This document shows, piece after piece, positions 42,527 to 51,204 of a stretch of 64,000 nucleotides of DNA. The stretch comes from Micromonospora rhizosphaerae (lineage in GTDB: Bacteria > Actinomycetota > Actinomycetes > Mycobacteriales > Micromonosporaceae). The translations under genes were made by a program, and so were the position numbers. The notes under the pieces were generated by a model. It did no database searches and had not been told where the DNA came from. It saw nothing but the letters and a program-made list of their open reading frames with translations. The stretch lies in NCBI RefSeq assembly GCF_900091465.1, contig NZ_FMHV01000002.1, positions 5,890,001-5,954,000 on the forward strand. Reading direction: 5' to 3'. Position 1 is the stretch's first letter. Every line of letters begins with the position of its first letter.

Positions 42527-44236
42527 TTACGCGGCGTCGGCGTAGCAGTCGACGATCGACAGATCCAGCGGGAAGCGAACCGGGGTGTCGCCGAAGAGCA
42601 GCGCGGTCGCCCGGCGGCCCGCGGCGGCGACGGCCTCGGCCACCGCGTCCGCCTGGTCGACCGGGCAGTGCACGATCACCTCGTCGTGCTGGAAGAAGAC
42701 CAGCTCGGCATCGGTGCCGGCCAACGCCGTACGCAGCGTGGCCAGCAGGGTGGACGCCCACTCGGCGGCGGTCGCCTGGATGACGAAGTTGCGGGTGAAC
42801 CGGCCCCGGGAGCGGGCGGCGCGGGCGCTCGGCCCATGCGGATCCGCCACGGCCTCCGGGTCGACGGCGGCCTCCTCGCCGTCCGAGAAGCCCGCCGAAC
42901 CGGGCGGGCAGGTGCGCCCCAGCCAGGACCGGACCAGCCCACCCGCCTCGCCGGTGCGGGCCGCCGCCTCGACGTAGCCGAAGGCGGTGGGATAGCTGTG
43001 CCGCAGCACGGCCAGCGCGGGCACCGCCGCCCCGCCGGTCTGCCCGTACATCGCACCGAGCAGCGCGACCTTGGCCCGGGCCCGGTCACCGCCGAAGGCG
43101 TCCCGGGCGAGGGCGGCGTAGAGGTCGCCGGCACCACCGGCCGCGGCGAGCCGGGCGTCCCCGGAGACCGCAGCGAGCACCCGGGGCTCCAGCTGACCGG
43201 CGTCGGCGACCACGAACCTCCAGCCCGGGTCGGCCACCACCGCCCGCCGGATCACCTTCGGGATCTGCAGCGCCCCGCCACCCCGGGTGGCCCACCGCCC
43301 GGAGACCACGCCGCCGGGTACGTACTCCGGGTGGAACCGGCCGCCGGAGACCCAGGCGTCCCGCCAGGTCCAGCCGTGCGCCGTCCAGATCCGGTAGAGC
43401 TCCTTGTACTCCAGGACCAGCGGCACGGCGGGATGCTCCACCCCGCGCAGCACCCAGGCCCGGGTGTTCGGCAGCTCCACCCCGGCCCGGGCGAACGCCT
43501 TCAGCAGCTCCGCCGGAGAGTCGGCGTGCAGCTGTCGTACGCCGAACGCCCCGGCGATCCGGGCGGCCAGCTCGGCCAGCCGGCGGGGCGGACCACCGAC
43601 CGGGGAGGCCTCGCCGAGCAGCTCGGCCAGGATGGCGTCGTGCACCTCGGCCCGCCAGGGCAGGCCGGCCGCCCCCATCTCCGCGGAGATCAGCGCGCCG
43701 GCCGACTCGGCCGCGACCAGCAGCCGGAACCGCCCGGGGTGCTCGGTCGCGGCGATCCGGGCGAGCTGGTCTGCGTACACCCGGGTGAGGGCCTCGACGC
43801 CCGGGCCCGGCGGGCCGGACGGCGCGTCGAAGAGCGCGCCCTGCCCGTGGCCGGGTGGCTCCGGCGGGCGGGGCGCCGGGTCTGGCGGGACCGGCGCGCC
43901 GGTCAGCCGGGCCCAGGCCGCGGCGAGCGAGCGGGGCTCGCCCCAGCGGCCGGCGTACCCGAGCAGCAGCGCCTCGGTCAGCTCCACGTCGTGACAGCGC
44001 TCGAGCCGGACGCCGGCGCGCAGCAGCGCGGGGTAGACCGCCGCTCCGGACGCCCACACCCAACGCGGGTGCTCGGCGGCCTCCCGCGCGGCCACCGCGG
44101 TGGCGAGGTCGGCCACCGGCTCGGCCGGCGCCGTGGGCCGGCCGGCGGGGTCGAGGGGTTGCAGCACTCCCCCGCCCCGCTCGTCGGACACCACTGCCAC
44201 CAGCACGAACGCGATTCTGCCCCGCGCCTCCGACAC
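42527..44236 (-). CDS. Family A DNA polymerase with 3'-5' exonuclease-like domain (actinobacterial type)
   Basis: 569 residues from GTG 44236. The N-terminal 180 residues resemble a reduced exonuclease domain (WVWASGAAVYPALLRAGV, CHDVELTEALLL). The polymerase part shows motif A as VADAGQLEPRVLAA, motif B around RAKVALLGAMYGQTGG and motif C as FFQHDEVIVH. Motif A lacks the Tyr-Ser of DYSQIELR, as in related actinobacterial proteins. It is shorter than PolI and lacks the 5'-3' nuclease, so a repair or auxiliary role is likely. No ribosome site is evident at the GTG. Confidence 0.85.
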   Translation of the reverse strand: MSEARGRIAFVLVAVVSDERGGGVLQPLDPAGRPTAPAEPVADLATAVAAREAAEHPRWVWASGAAVYPALLRAGVRLERCHDVELTEALLLGYAGRWGEPRSLAAAWARLTGAPVPPDPAPRPPEPPGHGQGALFDAPSGPPGPGVEALTRVYADQLARIAATEHPGRFRLLVAAESAGALISAEMGAAGLPWRAEVHDAILAELLGEASPVGGPPRRLAELAARIAGAFGVRQLHADSPAELLKAFARAGVELPNTRAWVLRGVEHPAVPLVLEYKELYRIWTAHGWTWRDAWVSGGRFHPEYVPGGVVSGRWATRGGGALQIPKVIRRAVVADPGWRFVVADAGQLEPRVLAAVSGDARLAAAGGAGDLYAALARDAFGGDRARAKVALLGAMYGQTGGAAVPALAVLRHSYPTAFGYVEAAARTGEAGGLVRSWLGRTCPPGSAGFSDGEEAAVDPEAVADPHGPSARAARSRGRFTRNFVIQATAAEWASTLLATLRTALAGTDAELVFFQHDEVIVHCPVDQADAVAEAVAAAGRRATALLFGDTPVRFPLDLSIVDCYADAA

Positions 44237-44252
44237 TCACCGTTGCGAGCGA

Positions 44253-44280
44253 GTGAGCATGAGTAAGCTCATCCACTCAC
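44253..44280 (-). repeat. Hairpin at the end of a decayed TnpB element
   Basis: gtgag-c-atgag-taag-ctcat-cca-ctcac: a two-segment stem with small bulges, AT-rich against its surroundings, just beyond the TnpB-tail remnant. A second hairpin, gtccgg / ccggac, follows at 44282-44301. Imperfect subterminal hairpins of this type are typical of IS200/IS605 right ends and guide RNAs. Confidence 0.45.
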
Positions 44281-44536
44281 AGTCCGGCGTTACCCCCGGA
44301 CGCTCCTCGTCTTAGCCGCTTGCGCGGTGCGAGGTTGACGCTTCAGCGACCATCGCCAGCGAACGTGCTGGACTTACACCGTCTCCGCGTCCGTTCGACC
44401 CGAGGGGTCCGGTTCCCGAGGCACTCCCGGTACCGATCAAGGTGGCGCATTTAACCTGCCGCCGCAGGAGTCCTGCTTGCAGGGCGAACTTGGTTATCGT
44501 CCGCCCGGCGTCGGTCACTCTATCACTGAAGTCCAC
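44281..44536 (-). pseudogene. Remnant of a tnpB gene (3' end) with internal deletion
   Basis: Four sequence blocks occur in the same order and orientation as in the intact tnpB near 5.05-5.25 kb: ggttgacg-ttca, cgtccgtt, cactcccgg, and cagggcga-ttggtt. Translated, KFALQ and the tail GSNGRGDG correspond to KLALF and ETRNGRGADR of the intact TnpB. The zinc-ribbon and last RuvC Asp region between them is missing, and nothing of the N-terminal three quarters remains. The rest of the 410-base gap to the permease gene (to 44646) holds no other gene I recognise. Confidence 0.6.
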
Positions 44537-44646
44537 CGAAATGCATCAGCGCCTACTCGGCCGGCAACAGCTGGCAGCCCCGCACCCCGGTCATGGAGGC
44601 GCGCCCCCACGCGCCCGGTCCCGAGCCACCCACCGCCGGGGCCGGG

Positions 44647-45603
44647 TTACTTGCCGACGCCGGCGGTGAGGCCGGACTGGACCTGGCGCTGGAAGACGAT
44701 GTAGACGATGAGCACGGGGAGCATCGCCATGGTCACGCCGGCGAAGAGGCCGGACCAGTCGGACCTGTACCCCTGGTTGACCGAGAGTTCGATCAGCCCC
44801 TGGGAGATGACCTGGTTCTTCGGCTCGCCGCCCACCGACTGCATGAGCAGGGTCGGCAGGTACCACTGGTTCCACTGGCCGAGCACGTTGAAGATGCCGA
44901 TGCTGATCAGGCCGGGCTTGGACATCGGCAGCATGACCCTGAAGAAGGTCATCGTGTGCGAGGCGCCGTCGACCATCGCCGCCTCGGCAACCGTGGTCGG
45001 CAGCGTCCGGAAGAACGAGTGCATGAAGAAGACCGTGAACGACAGCGACCAGGCAACGTACACCAAAATCAGCATGACGTGCTTGTTCGGGCCAAGCAGG
45101 GGAAAGACGGTGCCGGTGTTGTAGACGCCCTTGAAGAGGGGCACCGCCGCAAGATAGATCGGCAGCGTGAGGCCGGACAGGAACATGTAGTAGATCGCCC
45201 GGTTGCCGGGGAACTCGTACCTGGCCAGCACATACGCGGCCATCGAGCCCAGCAGCATGGTCAGCGTCACGCTGCCGGCGAGGATCAGCACCGTGTTGAG
45301 GAAGAACGCCCCGATGTGGCCCTGGCCCCAGGCCCGCGCGAAGTTGTCCCAGTGCAGCGCATCGGGGATCAGCGACAGCGGCTCCTTGATAATCTGCGCG
45401 TCGTCCTTGAAGGACGACATCACCACCCACAGCAGCGGGTAGACCACCATGACGGCCCACACCAGCAGGAACAGGTGCGAGAAGCCGTTGAAGAACCGCT
45501 CGGCCAGGCCACCGCCGCGCCGGCCGGTCCTCGGCGCCCCCCGCCCGGGCGGGGTCTTGTCGGGCCGGGTCACCGGGCCCGACGGCTGTGTCACCGTGCT
45601 CAT
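44647..45603 (-). CDS. Sugar ABC transporter permease (MalG/NgcG type), system 1
   Basis: About 318 residues from ATG 45603, eight bases after GAGGAGG; GTG 45609 is also in frame. Six hydrophobic helices. The ATPase-docking EAA loop is EAAMVDGASHTMTFFRVMLP, and the C-terminus ends YIVFQRQVQSGLTAGVGK as is usual for MalG-type subunits. It follows the partner permease after 13 bases and closes the operon rpiR - truncated SIS - binding protein - permease - permease. No ATPase is encoded; a shared MsmK-type ATPase from elsewhere would be needed. Confidence 0.88.
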   Translation of the reverse strand: MSTVTQPSGPVTRPDKTPPGRGAPRTGRRGGGLAERFFNGFSHLFLLVWAVMVVYPLLWVVMSSFKDDAQIIKEPLSLIPDALHWDNFARAWGQGHIGAFFLNTVLILAGSVTLTMLLGSMAAYVLARYEFPGNRAIYYMFLSGLTLPIYLAAVPLFKGVYNTGTVFPLLGPNKHVMLILVYVAWSLSFTVFFMHSFFRTLPTTVAEAAMVDGASHTMTFFRVMLPMSKPGLISIGIFNVLGQWNQWYLPTLLMQSVGGEPKNQVISQGLIELSVNQGYRSDWSGLFAGVTMAMLPVLIVYIVFQRQVQSGLTAGVGK

Positions 45604-45616
45604 CGCCACCGCCTCC

Positions 45617-46558
45617 TCAGAACTCGATCCGCTCGCGACGGGTGATCCTCAACTGCGCCGCGGCCAGGAGCATCGTGAAGATCGCCAGCGCCACGGCGAT
45701 GGCGCAGGCATAGCCGAACTGGCCCTTCCGGAACGCAGTGAATTGGATTACCGACGCGAAGATCTCGCTGGTGTGGTTCGGGCCGCCCTGGTCGGGGGTC
45801 ATGACGTACACCAGCGCAAACATATCCAGCGCGATGAACCCCAGGTAGACCCACGCCACCGACACGGTGTCGCGCAGCAGTGGCAGCGTGACCCGGAAGA
45901 ACGTATGCACCCGGCTGGCGCCGTCGAGCAGCGCAGCCTCGTAGATATCCCTCGGGATCGACTGCATGGCCGCGGAGAAGAGCACCATGTAGAAGCCGGT
46001 GCCACTCCACACCGCGATCAGCAGCAGCCACCACAGCACCGCCGGAACACCGAGGAACGGCTCCGGGTCGACGACGAACGCGATCGGGTTGTCCCGGTCG
46101 ACCAGGCCGACCTTCATGAGTACGCCGTTGATCAGCCCCTGATCGTCGGAGCGGTAGACCGCCTTCCACATCACCGCGATGACCACCAGCGACAGGGTGA
46201 TCGGGAAGAAGAAGATCACTTTGTACAGACCGGAGCCGAAGACGCCCCGGATGCCGGCCCTGCCCCCGCGTCCACCCACGTTGAGCAGGAACGCGAGGAA
46301 CAGGGCCAGCGCGATCGTGACCAGCGGCAGCATGACCAGGAAGAAGACGTTGTGCCAGAACGCCGTCCTGACCAGCTCGTCCTTGAACAGTCGGACGTAG
46401 TTATCAAGACCGACGAACTTCTGGGTGTCCGAATAGCCACCCCAGTCGGTCAACGAGTATCCCGCCGCCTGCACGAAGGGCCACACCACGTAGAAGAGGT
46501 ACAGCGCAACCGGCAGGGCCAGGAAGCCCGTGACAAAACGCGCAACACCGTGCCGCAT
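45617..46558 (-). CDS. Sugar ABC transporter permease (MalF/NgcF type), system 1
   Basis: About 313 residues from ATG 46558; a GTG two codons upstream is equally open. Six helices. The EAA loop reads EAALLDGASRVHTFFRVTLP. The first helix is preceded by MRHGVARF, as in NgcF-like proteins. Spacing to the binding-protein gene is 33 bases, to the next permease 13 bases. It forms the channel with the MalG-type subunit. Confidence 0.88.
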   Translation of the reverse strand: MRHGVARFVTGFLALPVALYLFYVVWPFVQAAGYSLTDWGGYSDTQKFVGLDNYVRLFKDELVRTAFWHNVFFLVMLPLVTIALALFLAFLLNVGGRGGRAGIRGVFGSGLYKVIFFFPITLSLVVIAVMWKAVYRSDDQGLINGVLMKVGLVDRDNPIAFVVDPEPFLGVPAVLWWLLLIAVWSGTGFYMVLFSAAMQSIPRDIYEAALLDGASRVHTFFRVTLPLLRDTVSVAWVYLGFIALDMFALVYVMTPDQGGPNHTSEIFASVIQFTAFRKGQFGYACAIAVALAIFTMLLAAAQLRITRRERIEF

Positions 46559-46591
46559 GGTCACTCACTTCTCTAACTGATCCGGGGTTGG

Positions 46592-48001
46592 TCAGGACGT
46601 CCGGGTCTGCTTCTTGACGTTCGGGTCCTTGGCGACCTTGTCGGCGGCCGCCTGCATCTTGTCGACGAACTGCCGCGCGGTGAGCCGGCCGGCCATGAAC
46701 TCCTCGGACAGGTTCTGGCCCTCCTTCTCCAGATCGGCGTACCAGTCCCAGATCCGCACCGAGATGAGACCGCTGGCGTTCTTCATGACGCTGTTCGCGC
46801 TCGCCAGGGCGGAGTCCTGCACATTGTCGCCGGAGCCCTTCGTGGAGGCCAGCGACTTGGTCAGCTCGGCGAACTTGGCCGAGCCTTCCTTCGACAGGAT
46901 CGCCCGCAGGACCTCCTTCGCGGCCTCCTTGTTGGGGGCCTTGCTCGGCACCACGAAGCCCTCACCGGAGCTCGCGTAGACGTCCTTCGGCGCCGCGTCC
47001 CCCGTGTTGCTCCAGTAGTCCGACAGCGTCAACTCGAAGCCCGGCGGGATGGTCTTGGCCATCTCGTTCTTCAGCCACGTGCCGACCTGGATGAACGCGG
47101 CCTTGTGGTCCAGCCACGCCTGCTGGGACTGGGTGTGGTCGAGCTTGCCCGCGAGGAGCAGCTTGTCCTTGACCAGCTTCTCCCAGGGCTCCAGCCCCTT
47201 GAGGACGGCGTCGGCCTTCCAGGCGTTGTCCTTGAGGTTGTCGATGTCGATGACCACCTGCTTGCCCCCGGCCTTCCAGATGCTCGCCATCAGCGCCCAC
47301 CGCGGGTAGTAGCCGTGAATCGCGTCGTGAACGTACGGCGCCATGCCCTTCGCCTTGATCTTCGGGGCGAGGGCGAAGAAGTCGTCCCAGGTCACGGGCG
47401 GCTGCCAGCCCTCCTTCTGGAACAGGGCCGCGTCGTACCAGTTGCCCCAGACCGTGTAGGCCACGTTGACCACGTAGAACTTGCCGTCCTGGGTGCCGTC
47501 GCTCACCGTGCCTGGCAGCAGCGAGTCTTCGACGGTGCCCTCGCCGTCCCAGGCGGGTGCCTTGAGCAGATCGTCGAGCGGCTCGATCGCGCCTTCGTTG
47601 ACGAGCGTGGCGCGGTCCATCGAGTCGGCGCCCGAGTTCATGATCAGGTCGCTCGGCTGGGTGGCCATCTTCGGCTGCTCTTCGGTCTTGATCTTCTGAG
47701 TCGAGCTCATGTTGACCGTGATGTTCGGGTGCTTCTTGTTGAAGATGGCCTTGTCTTCCTTGGCCCACTGGTCGCCCAGGCCACCGTTGAAGATGACCAC
47801 CTTGACGGCGCTGCCGTCCTTGGCGCCGAACGGGTTGTCCTTGCTCTTCGTCCCGCCGCCGGTGTTCGACTTCTCGGGTGAGCTGCCCGCGCAGGCGCTG
47901 AGCAGACCGGCGGCCGGGGTGACGAGCAGGCCGGCGGCGGCGGCGCGCTGCAGCAGTGTGCGGCGGCTGAGGTCGCCGCGGTTCTCGGGGGTAACCGACA
48001 T
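46592..48001 (-). CDS. NgcE-like solute-binding lipoprotein, system 1
   Basis: 469 residues from ATG 48001 with AAGGAGA upstream. A twin-Arg signal (LSRRTLLQRAA) leads to the lipobox GLLSAC, so it is a Tat-exported lipoprotein. The mature start, KSKDNPFGAKDGSAVKVVIF, and NGGLGDQWAKEDKAIF follow the pattern of NgcE, the N-acetylglucosamine/chitobiose binding protein, and the whole protein is paralogous to the one at 54.6-56.0 kb. The regulator and sugar kinase beside it support amino-sugar uptake, but the sugar is inferred. Confidence 0.85.
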   Translation of the reverse strand: MSVTPENRGDLSRRTLLQRAAAAGLLVTPAAGLLSACAGSSPEKSNTGGGTKSKDNPFGAKDGSAVKVVIFNGGLGDQWAKEDKAIFNKKHPNITVNMSSTQKIKTEEQPKMATQPSDLIMNSGADSMDRATLVNEGAIEPLDDLLKAPAWDGEGTVEDSLLPGTVSDGTQDGKFYVVNVAYTVWGNWYDAALFQKEGWQPPVTWDDFFALAPKIKAKGMAPYVHDAIHGYYPRWALMASIWKAGGKQVVIDIDNLKDNAWKADAVLKGLEPWEKLVKDKLLLAGKLDHTQSQQAWLDHKAAFIQVGTWLKNEMAKTIPPGFELTLSDYWSNTGDAAPKDVYASSGEGFVVPSKAPNKEAAKEVLRAILSKEGSAKFAELTKSLASTKGSGDNVQDSALASANSVMKNASGLISVRIWDWYADLEKEGQNLSEEFMAGRLTARQFVDKMQAAADKVAKDPNVKKQTRTS

Positions 48002-48026
48002 CTCTGTCTCTCCTTGTGGTGTCGGG

Positions 48027-48323
48027 TCAGGCGGCCCGCCGGAGGCGCCCGGCGTACCGCGACTCGAGGGCGAGGTGGTGCTCGTCCCCACCGGGGACGT
48101 TGGCGGAGAGGTAGCTAGGGGGTACCTCCCCGGCCTGGTGGAACCGTCGTACGACCTCGGCGGTCAGCAGCCGCGCGAGCAGCGCGGCGTTGACCGAGGA
48201 GACCGCACAGACCGCGCCGCCGCCCTCGAGCGGCAGCAGTGCGTCGCCGTACGGCGCGCCGTTGTCCGGCTCGACCACTCCATCGAGCCGGACCGGGGCG
48301 GCGCACCGCGGGGCGGTAATCAT
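48027..48323 (-). CDS. N-terminally truncated SIS-domain sugar isomerase
   Basis: 98 residues. From residue 20 it reads DNGAPYGDALLPL, then GGGAVCAVSSVNAALLARLL and YLSANVPGGDEHHLALE, matching the last third of SIS-domain sugar isomerase-like proteins of about 245-250 residues that normally follow MurR/RpiR genes. The part with the sugar-binding SIS core is absent. Yet the start codon still overlaps the regulator's stop (ATGA), which points to an internal deletion that kept start and frame. Enzyme activity is improbable; it may be a decaying gene. Confidence 0.7.
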   Translation of the reverse strand: MITAPRCAAPVRLDGVVEPDNGAPYGDALLPLEGGGAVCAVSSVNAALLARLLTAEVVRRFHQAGEVPPSYLSANVPGGDEHHLALESRYAGRLRRAA

Positions 48324-49282
48324 GAGGTGGCCCCCTTCGCGGCCTTGTGTCCGTCAACGGCCTGGGCGGTACGCCGGAAGGCCGCGTGGGCGCGGTCGTG
48401 GGTGCGCTGGGCCACCGCGACATAGAGCAGATCGAGCACGACCAGCTGGGGGTGCCGGGCGGAGAGCGCGTCCGGCCGGAAGGTGGTGGCTTGGCTGGCG
48501 GTGAGCAGCACGATGTCGGCCAGCTCGGCCAGCGGCGAGCGGGGGAAGCCGGTCAGCGCGATCGTGGTCGCGCCCCGACTGTCGGCCTCCGCGAGCATCT
48601 CGATGGTCTCCCGGGTCTGCCCGCTGTGCGAGATGCCCAGCGCCACGTCCCCGGCGCCCAGCAGCGCCGCGCTGGCCAGCCCCTCGTGCACGTCGCTCCA
48701 GGCCCAGGCGGCCACCCCGATCCGGTGCAGGCTGAACTGCATCTCCTCGCCGACCAGCGCGCTGCCGCTGGCGCCGAAGATGTTCACCCGGCTCGCCCCG
48801 GCGATGGCGACCGCGGCCCGTTCCACCTCGGCGAGGTCGAGCAGCGCGGCGGTGTCGTGCATGGCCCGGGTGTCGGCGGCCATGATCTGGTCGAGCACCC
48901 GGGTCAACGGGTCGCTCGGTTGGATCTCCCGTCCGATGTCGACGGTCCAGCCGGCCGACCGGGCCCGGCCGGTCTCCGCGGCGATGCCGAGTCGCAGGTC
49001 GGCGTAGCCCTCGAAGCCCATCGCCCGGCAGAACCGGGTGATGGTCGCCGGCGAGGTGCCGCTGCGCTCGGCCAACTCCACGATGGTGGCCCGGGCCGCC
49101 GCCTCCGGGTCGCTGAGCACATGCTCGGCGACCCGGCGCAACGCCCCCGTCAGCTCCCCCGCCCCGGCCCGGACTCGGGCCAGCACCCCGTCGGAAGAGA
49201 CGGCCACGCCGCCTCGCCGGTCGACCGCGTCGGGGTCGACCACCGCGGTCCCCGCGGCGGTGTCCACCTCGTGATCGACCAT
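48320..49282 (-). CDS. MurR/RpiR-family transcriptional regulator
   Basis: 320 residues. The N-terminal HTH_6 domain has RRVAEHVLSDPEAAARATIV, then ELAERSGTSPATITRFCRAMGF, the RpiR recognition helix. The C-terminal SIS domain has VNIFGASGSALVGEEMQFSL and ALGISHSGQTRETIEML and binds a sugar phosphate. It heads the minus-strand transporter operon and is divergent from the BadF-type kinase, so it likely controls both in response to a phosphorylated amino sugar. Confidence 0.9.
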   Translation of the reverse strand: MVDHEVDTAAGTAVVDPDAVDRRGGVAVSSDGVLARVRAGAGELTGALRRVAEHVLSDPEAAARATIVELAERSGTSPATITRFCRAMGFEGYADLRLGIAAETGRARSAGWTVDIGREIQPSDPLTRVLDQIMAADTRAMHDTAALLDLAEVERAAVAIAGASRVNIFGASGSALVGEEMQFSLHRIGVAAWAWSDVHEGLASAALLGAGDVALGISHSGQTRETIEMLAEADSRGATTIALTGFPRSPLAELADIVLLTASQATTFRPDALSARHPQLVVLDLLYVAVAQRTHDRAHAAFRRTAQAVDGHKAAKGATS

Positions 49283-49297
49283 CGAAGGCCTTTCCGA

Positions 49298-49380
49298 AAA
49301 GAGTGTTAACTGTTAGTGGTAAAAGTTCTTACTGAAGGGCCCTCCGTGTCAAGGCCGTGGGCGAAGTTTTCAAACTGTTA
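49298..49380. promoter_or_regulatory. AT-rich control region between the RpiR regulator and sugar kinase
   Basis: An island of low GC (gttaactgttagtggtaaaa at 49307-49324 and beyond) between divergent starts. It holds tcttactgaag at 49327-49337, which recurs with one change upstream of the second transporter operon (56090-56100), and an inverted repeat agttt-tc-aaact at 49365-49376. These are the likely operators for the RpiR protein. Confidence 0.5.
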
Positions 49381-49476
49381 CCTGGCGCACAGCTCCGCGC
49401 CGGCGCGGATCTTGCCTCGCGGAGCGCGGCCGACCAGCATGAAGCCGCAGCGCGAGACCCCAGGGAGGCCCAACGG

Positions 49477-50466
49477 ATGTCCGGCACCGTCGTGGTCGGT
49501 CTCGACGTCGGAGGTACGTCCACTCGGGCCGCCGCCCTGAGCCTGGAGGGTGAGCGGCTCGGTACCGGCCGGGCCGCTGGCGGCAATCCGACCAGCCACG
49601 GCGCCGAGCGGGCCGCCGCCGAACTGCTGGCCGCGCTGCGCGCCGCGCTCGCCGGCGTGGACCCGGCCCGGGTCCGGGCCGGCACCATCGGGCTGGCCGG
49701 GGCCGGCCGGCTGCTCGCCGACCCGCGCGGACGGGAGGCCTTCGACCGGGCCTGGCACGACGCCGGGCTGCGCTGCCCGTACACAGTGCACGGCGACGCC
49801 CTCGTCGCGTACGCCTCGGGCACCTCAGCCCCGGACGGCACGGTGCTGATCGCCGGCACCGGCGCGATCGCCGCCCAGGTTCGCGACCTGCGGCAGGACC
49901 GCACCGCCGACGGGCACGGCTGGCTCCTCGGCGACGCCGGCTCGGGCTTCTGGCTGGGCCGGGAGGCGGTCCGGCGGCTCCTCGCCGACCTGGACCGGGC
50001 CCGTCCCCCGGGCGGCCTGGCCGCCCGGGTCCTCACCGAGCTGACCGGCTCGCCGGAGGTGGCCGCCCGGCCCCGCACCACCGCGGAGGCGGTGGTGCAG
50101 GCGGTGACCCGCCGCCCGCCGGTGGAGCTGGCCCGACTCGCCCCGCTGGTGGTCGCGGCGGCCCACGAGGGCGAGCCGACCGGAGTCGACCTGATCGCCG
50201 AGGCCGCCGCGCTGCTCGCCGAGAGCGTGAGCCGGATCCGGCCGGCCGGCGCGAGCGACCCCGTCGTGCTGGGCGGCGGGCTGCTCACCGGGGACACCCC
50301 GCTCGCCGACGCGGTCCGCGCCCAGCTGACCCGGCGCTGGCCGGACGCCCCGCTGCACACGGCCGGGGACGGCGCCGCCGCGGCGGCCTGGCTCGCCGCC
50401 CGCGACCTGCCCGAGGTCACCGATCCCGCGGCGCTGCACGCCCGGCTGGTCCCCCCGACCCGCTGA
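49477..50466 (+). CDS. BadF/BadG-type ATPase, N-acetylglucosamine kinase-like
   Basis: 329 residues from ATG 49477 with AGGGAGG eight bases upstream. The ASKHA phosphate-1 loop is VVVGLDVGGTSTRAAAL; phosphate-2 is VLIAGTGAIAAQV; the adenosine region is PVVLGGGLLTGDTP. GWLLGDAGSGFWLG is typical of N-acetylglucosamine kinase-like BadF proteins. It would phosphorylate the sugar imported by the neighbouring Ngc-type transporters. Divergent from the RpiR regulator. Confidence 0.87.
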   Translation: MSGTVVVGLDVGGTSTRAAALSLEGERLGTGRAAGGNPTSHGAERAAAELLAALRAALAGVDPARVRAGTIGLAGAGRLLADPRGREAFDRAWHDAGLRCPYTVHGDALVAYASGTSAPDGTVLIAGTGAIAAQVRDLRQDRTADGHGWLLGDAGSGFWLGREAVRRLLADLDRARPPGGLAARVLTELTGSPEVAARPRTTAEAVVQAVTRRPPVELARLAPLVVAAAHEGEPTGVDLIAEAAALLAESVSRIRPAGASDPVVLGGGLLTGDTPLADAVRAQLTRRWPDAPLHTAGDGAAAAAWLAARDLPEVTDPAALHARLVPPTR

Positions 50467-50744
50467 CCCGCACGGCCTTTCCTCGCCGGGCAAGACACTG
50501 GCGGACGCCTTTGGAGCTGCCCCGCCCGTGCGCCCGTCGGCTGTGCACGGGTGGGAACGCCGGGAAAGCCACCAGATCTTCCGCTGGGAAGAGCCGGCCA
50601 GGCCAGTGCCGCCGTCCGTGTCGCGGTGCTCACGGGCAGAGATTCGGCTGTCAGGCTTCCGCCCGCCGCCGGTGGTCGCACCGACGGGGCAGCTACACAG
50701 CGAACGCGGGAGACTCGCCGTCCCCGTGGCTGATGCCCGCGGCG
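50467..50744. other. Intergenic stretch without recognisable gene
   Basis: Between the kinase and the convergent AHSA1 gene. A plus-strand frame covers part of it, but its sequence matches no family pattern and it runs through the terminator into the opposing gene. No RNA gene or repeat seen. Confidence 0.5.
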
Positions 50745-50764
50745 GGCGTGGCCGAAGCCACGCC
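50745..50764 (-). terminator. Hairpin terminator of the VOC-ArsR-AHSA1 operon
   Basis: ggcgtggc / gccacgcc, 8-bp stem with a 4-nt loop (cgaa on the plus strand, ttcg on the transcribed minus strand), five bases beyond the AHSA1 stop codon. Confidence 0.75.
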
Positions 50765-50769
50765 GTGAA

Positions 50770-51204
50770 TCAGCCAGCCGCGGCGGCCAGGATGCCTTCC
50801 AGACGGCGCCAGACGTGCGAGCGCCAGCCACCGTCGAGCAGGGTGAACGTCCGGCGCTGAACCGGGTCGTCCGGGTCGAAGCCGCTGTGCTCGAGGAAGA
50901 GCCGGGTGCCCCGCCCCTCCGGCGCGAGAGTCCAGGTCACCACGGTGTCCAACCGGCCGCCGCGCCAGGCCCAGCGCAGCCGGCGCGGCGGGTCGATCTC
51001 CAGTACCTCGCAGTGGACCACGCCGTCGAATCCCTGTCCCGGACGCGGGTCGGTGCGGAAGGTGAACCGGTGGCCCTGGACCGGCGTGAAGTCGTTCGAC
51101 ATCAGCCAGCGGGCCAGCAGATCAGAATCGGTCAGCGCCCGCCATACCTTGATCGGCGGATGGGCCAGGAACTGGTCGACGGCAATCGTGGTCGGCTCAC
51201 TCAT
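50770..51204 (-). CDS. AHSA1/SRPBCC-domain protein
   Basis: 144 residues from ATG 51204. FLAHPPIKVWRALTDSDLLARWLM and RLRWAWRGGRLDTVVTWTL, then GTRLFLEHSGF, are the START/SRPBCC pattern of AHSA1-like proteins that bind hydrophobic ligands. Its start overlaps the ArsR gene by eight bases. The ArsR-SRPBCC pair is a recurrent actinobacterial arrangement, here extended by a VOC gene upstream. Confidence 0.87.
   Translation of the reverse strand: MSEPTTIAVDQFLAHPPIKVWRALTDSDLLARWLMSNDFTPVQGHRFTFRTDPRPGQGFDGVVHCEVLEIDPPRRLRWAWRGGRLDTVVTWTLAPEGRGTRLFLEHSGFDPDDPVQRRTFTLLDGGWRSHVWRRLEGILAAAAG

Noticed and set aside
50528..50860. Plus-strand frame downstream of the sugar kinase considered as a small gene
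   Set aside because: No family pattern, passes through a terminator hairpin and overlaps the opposing AHSA1 gene extensively.
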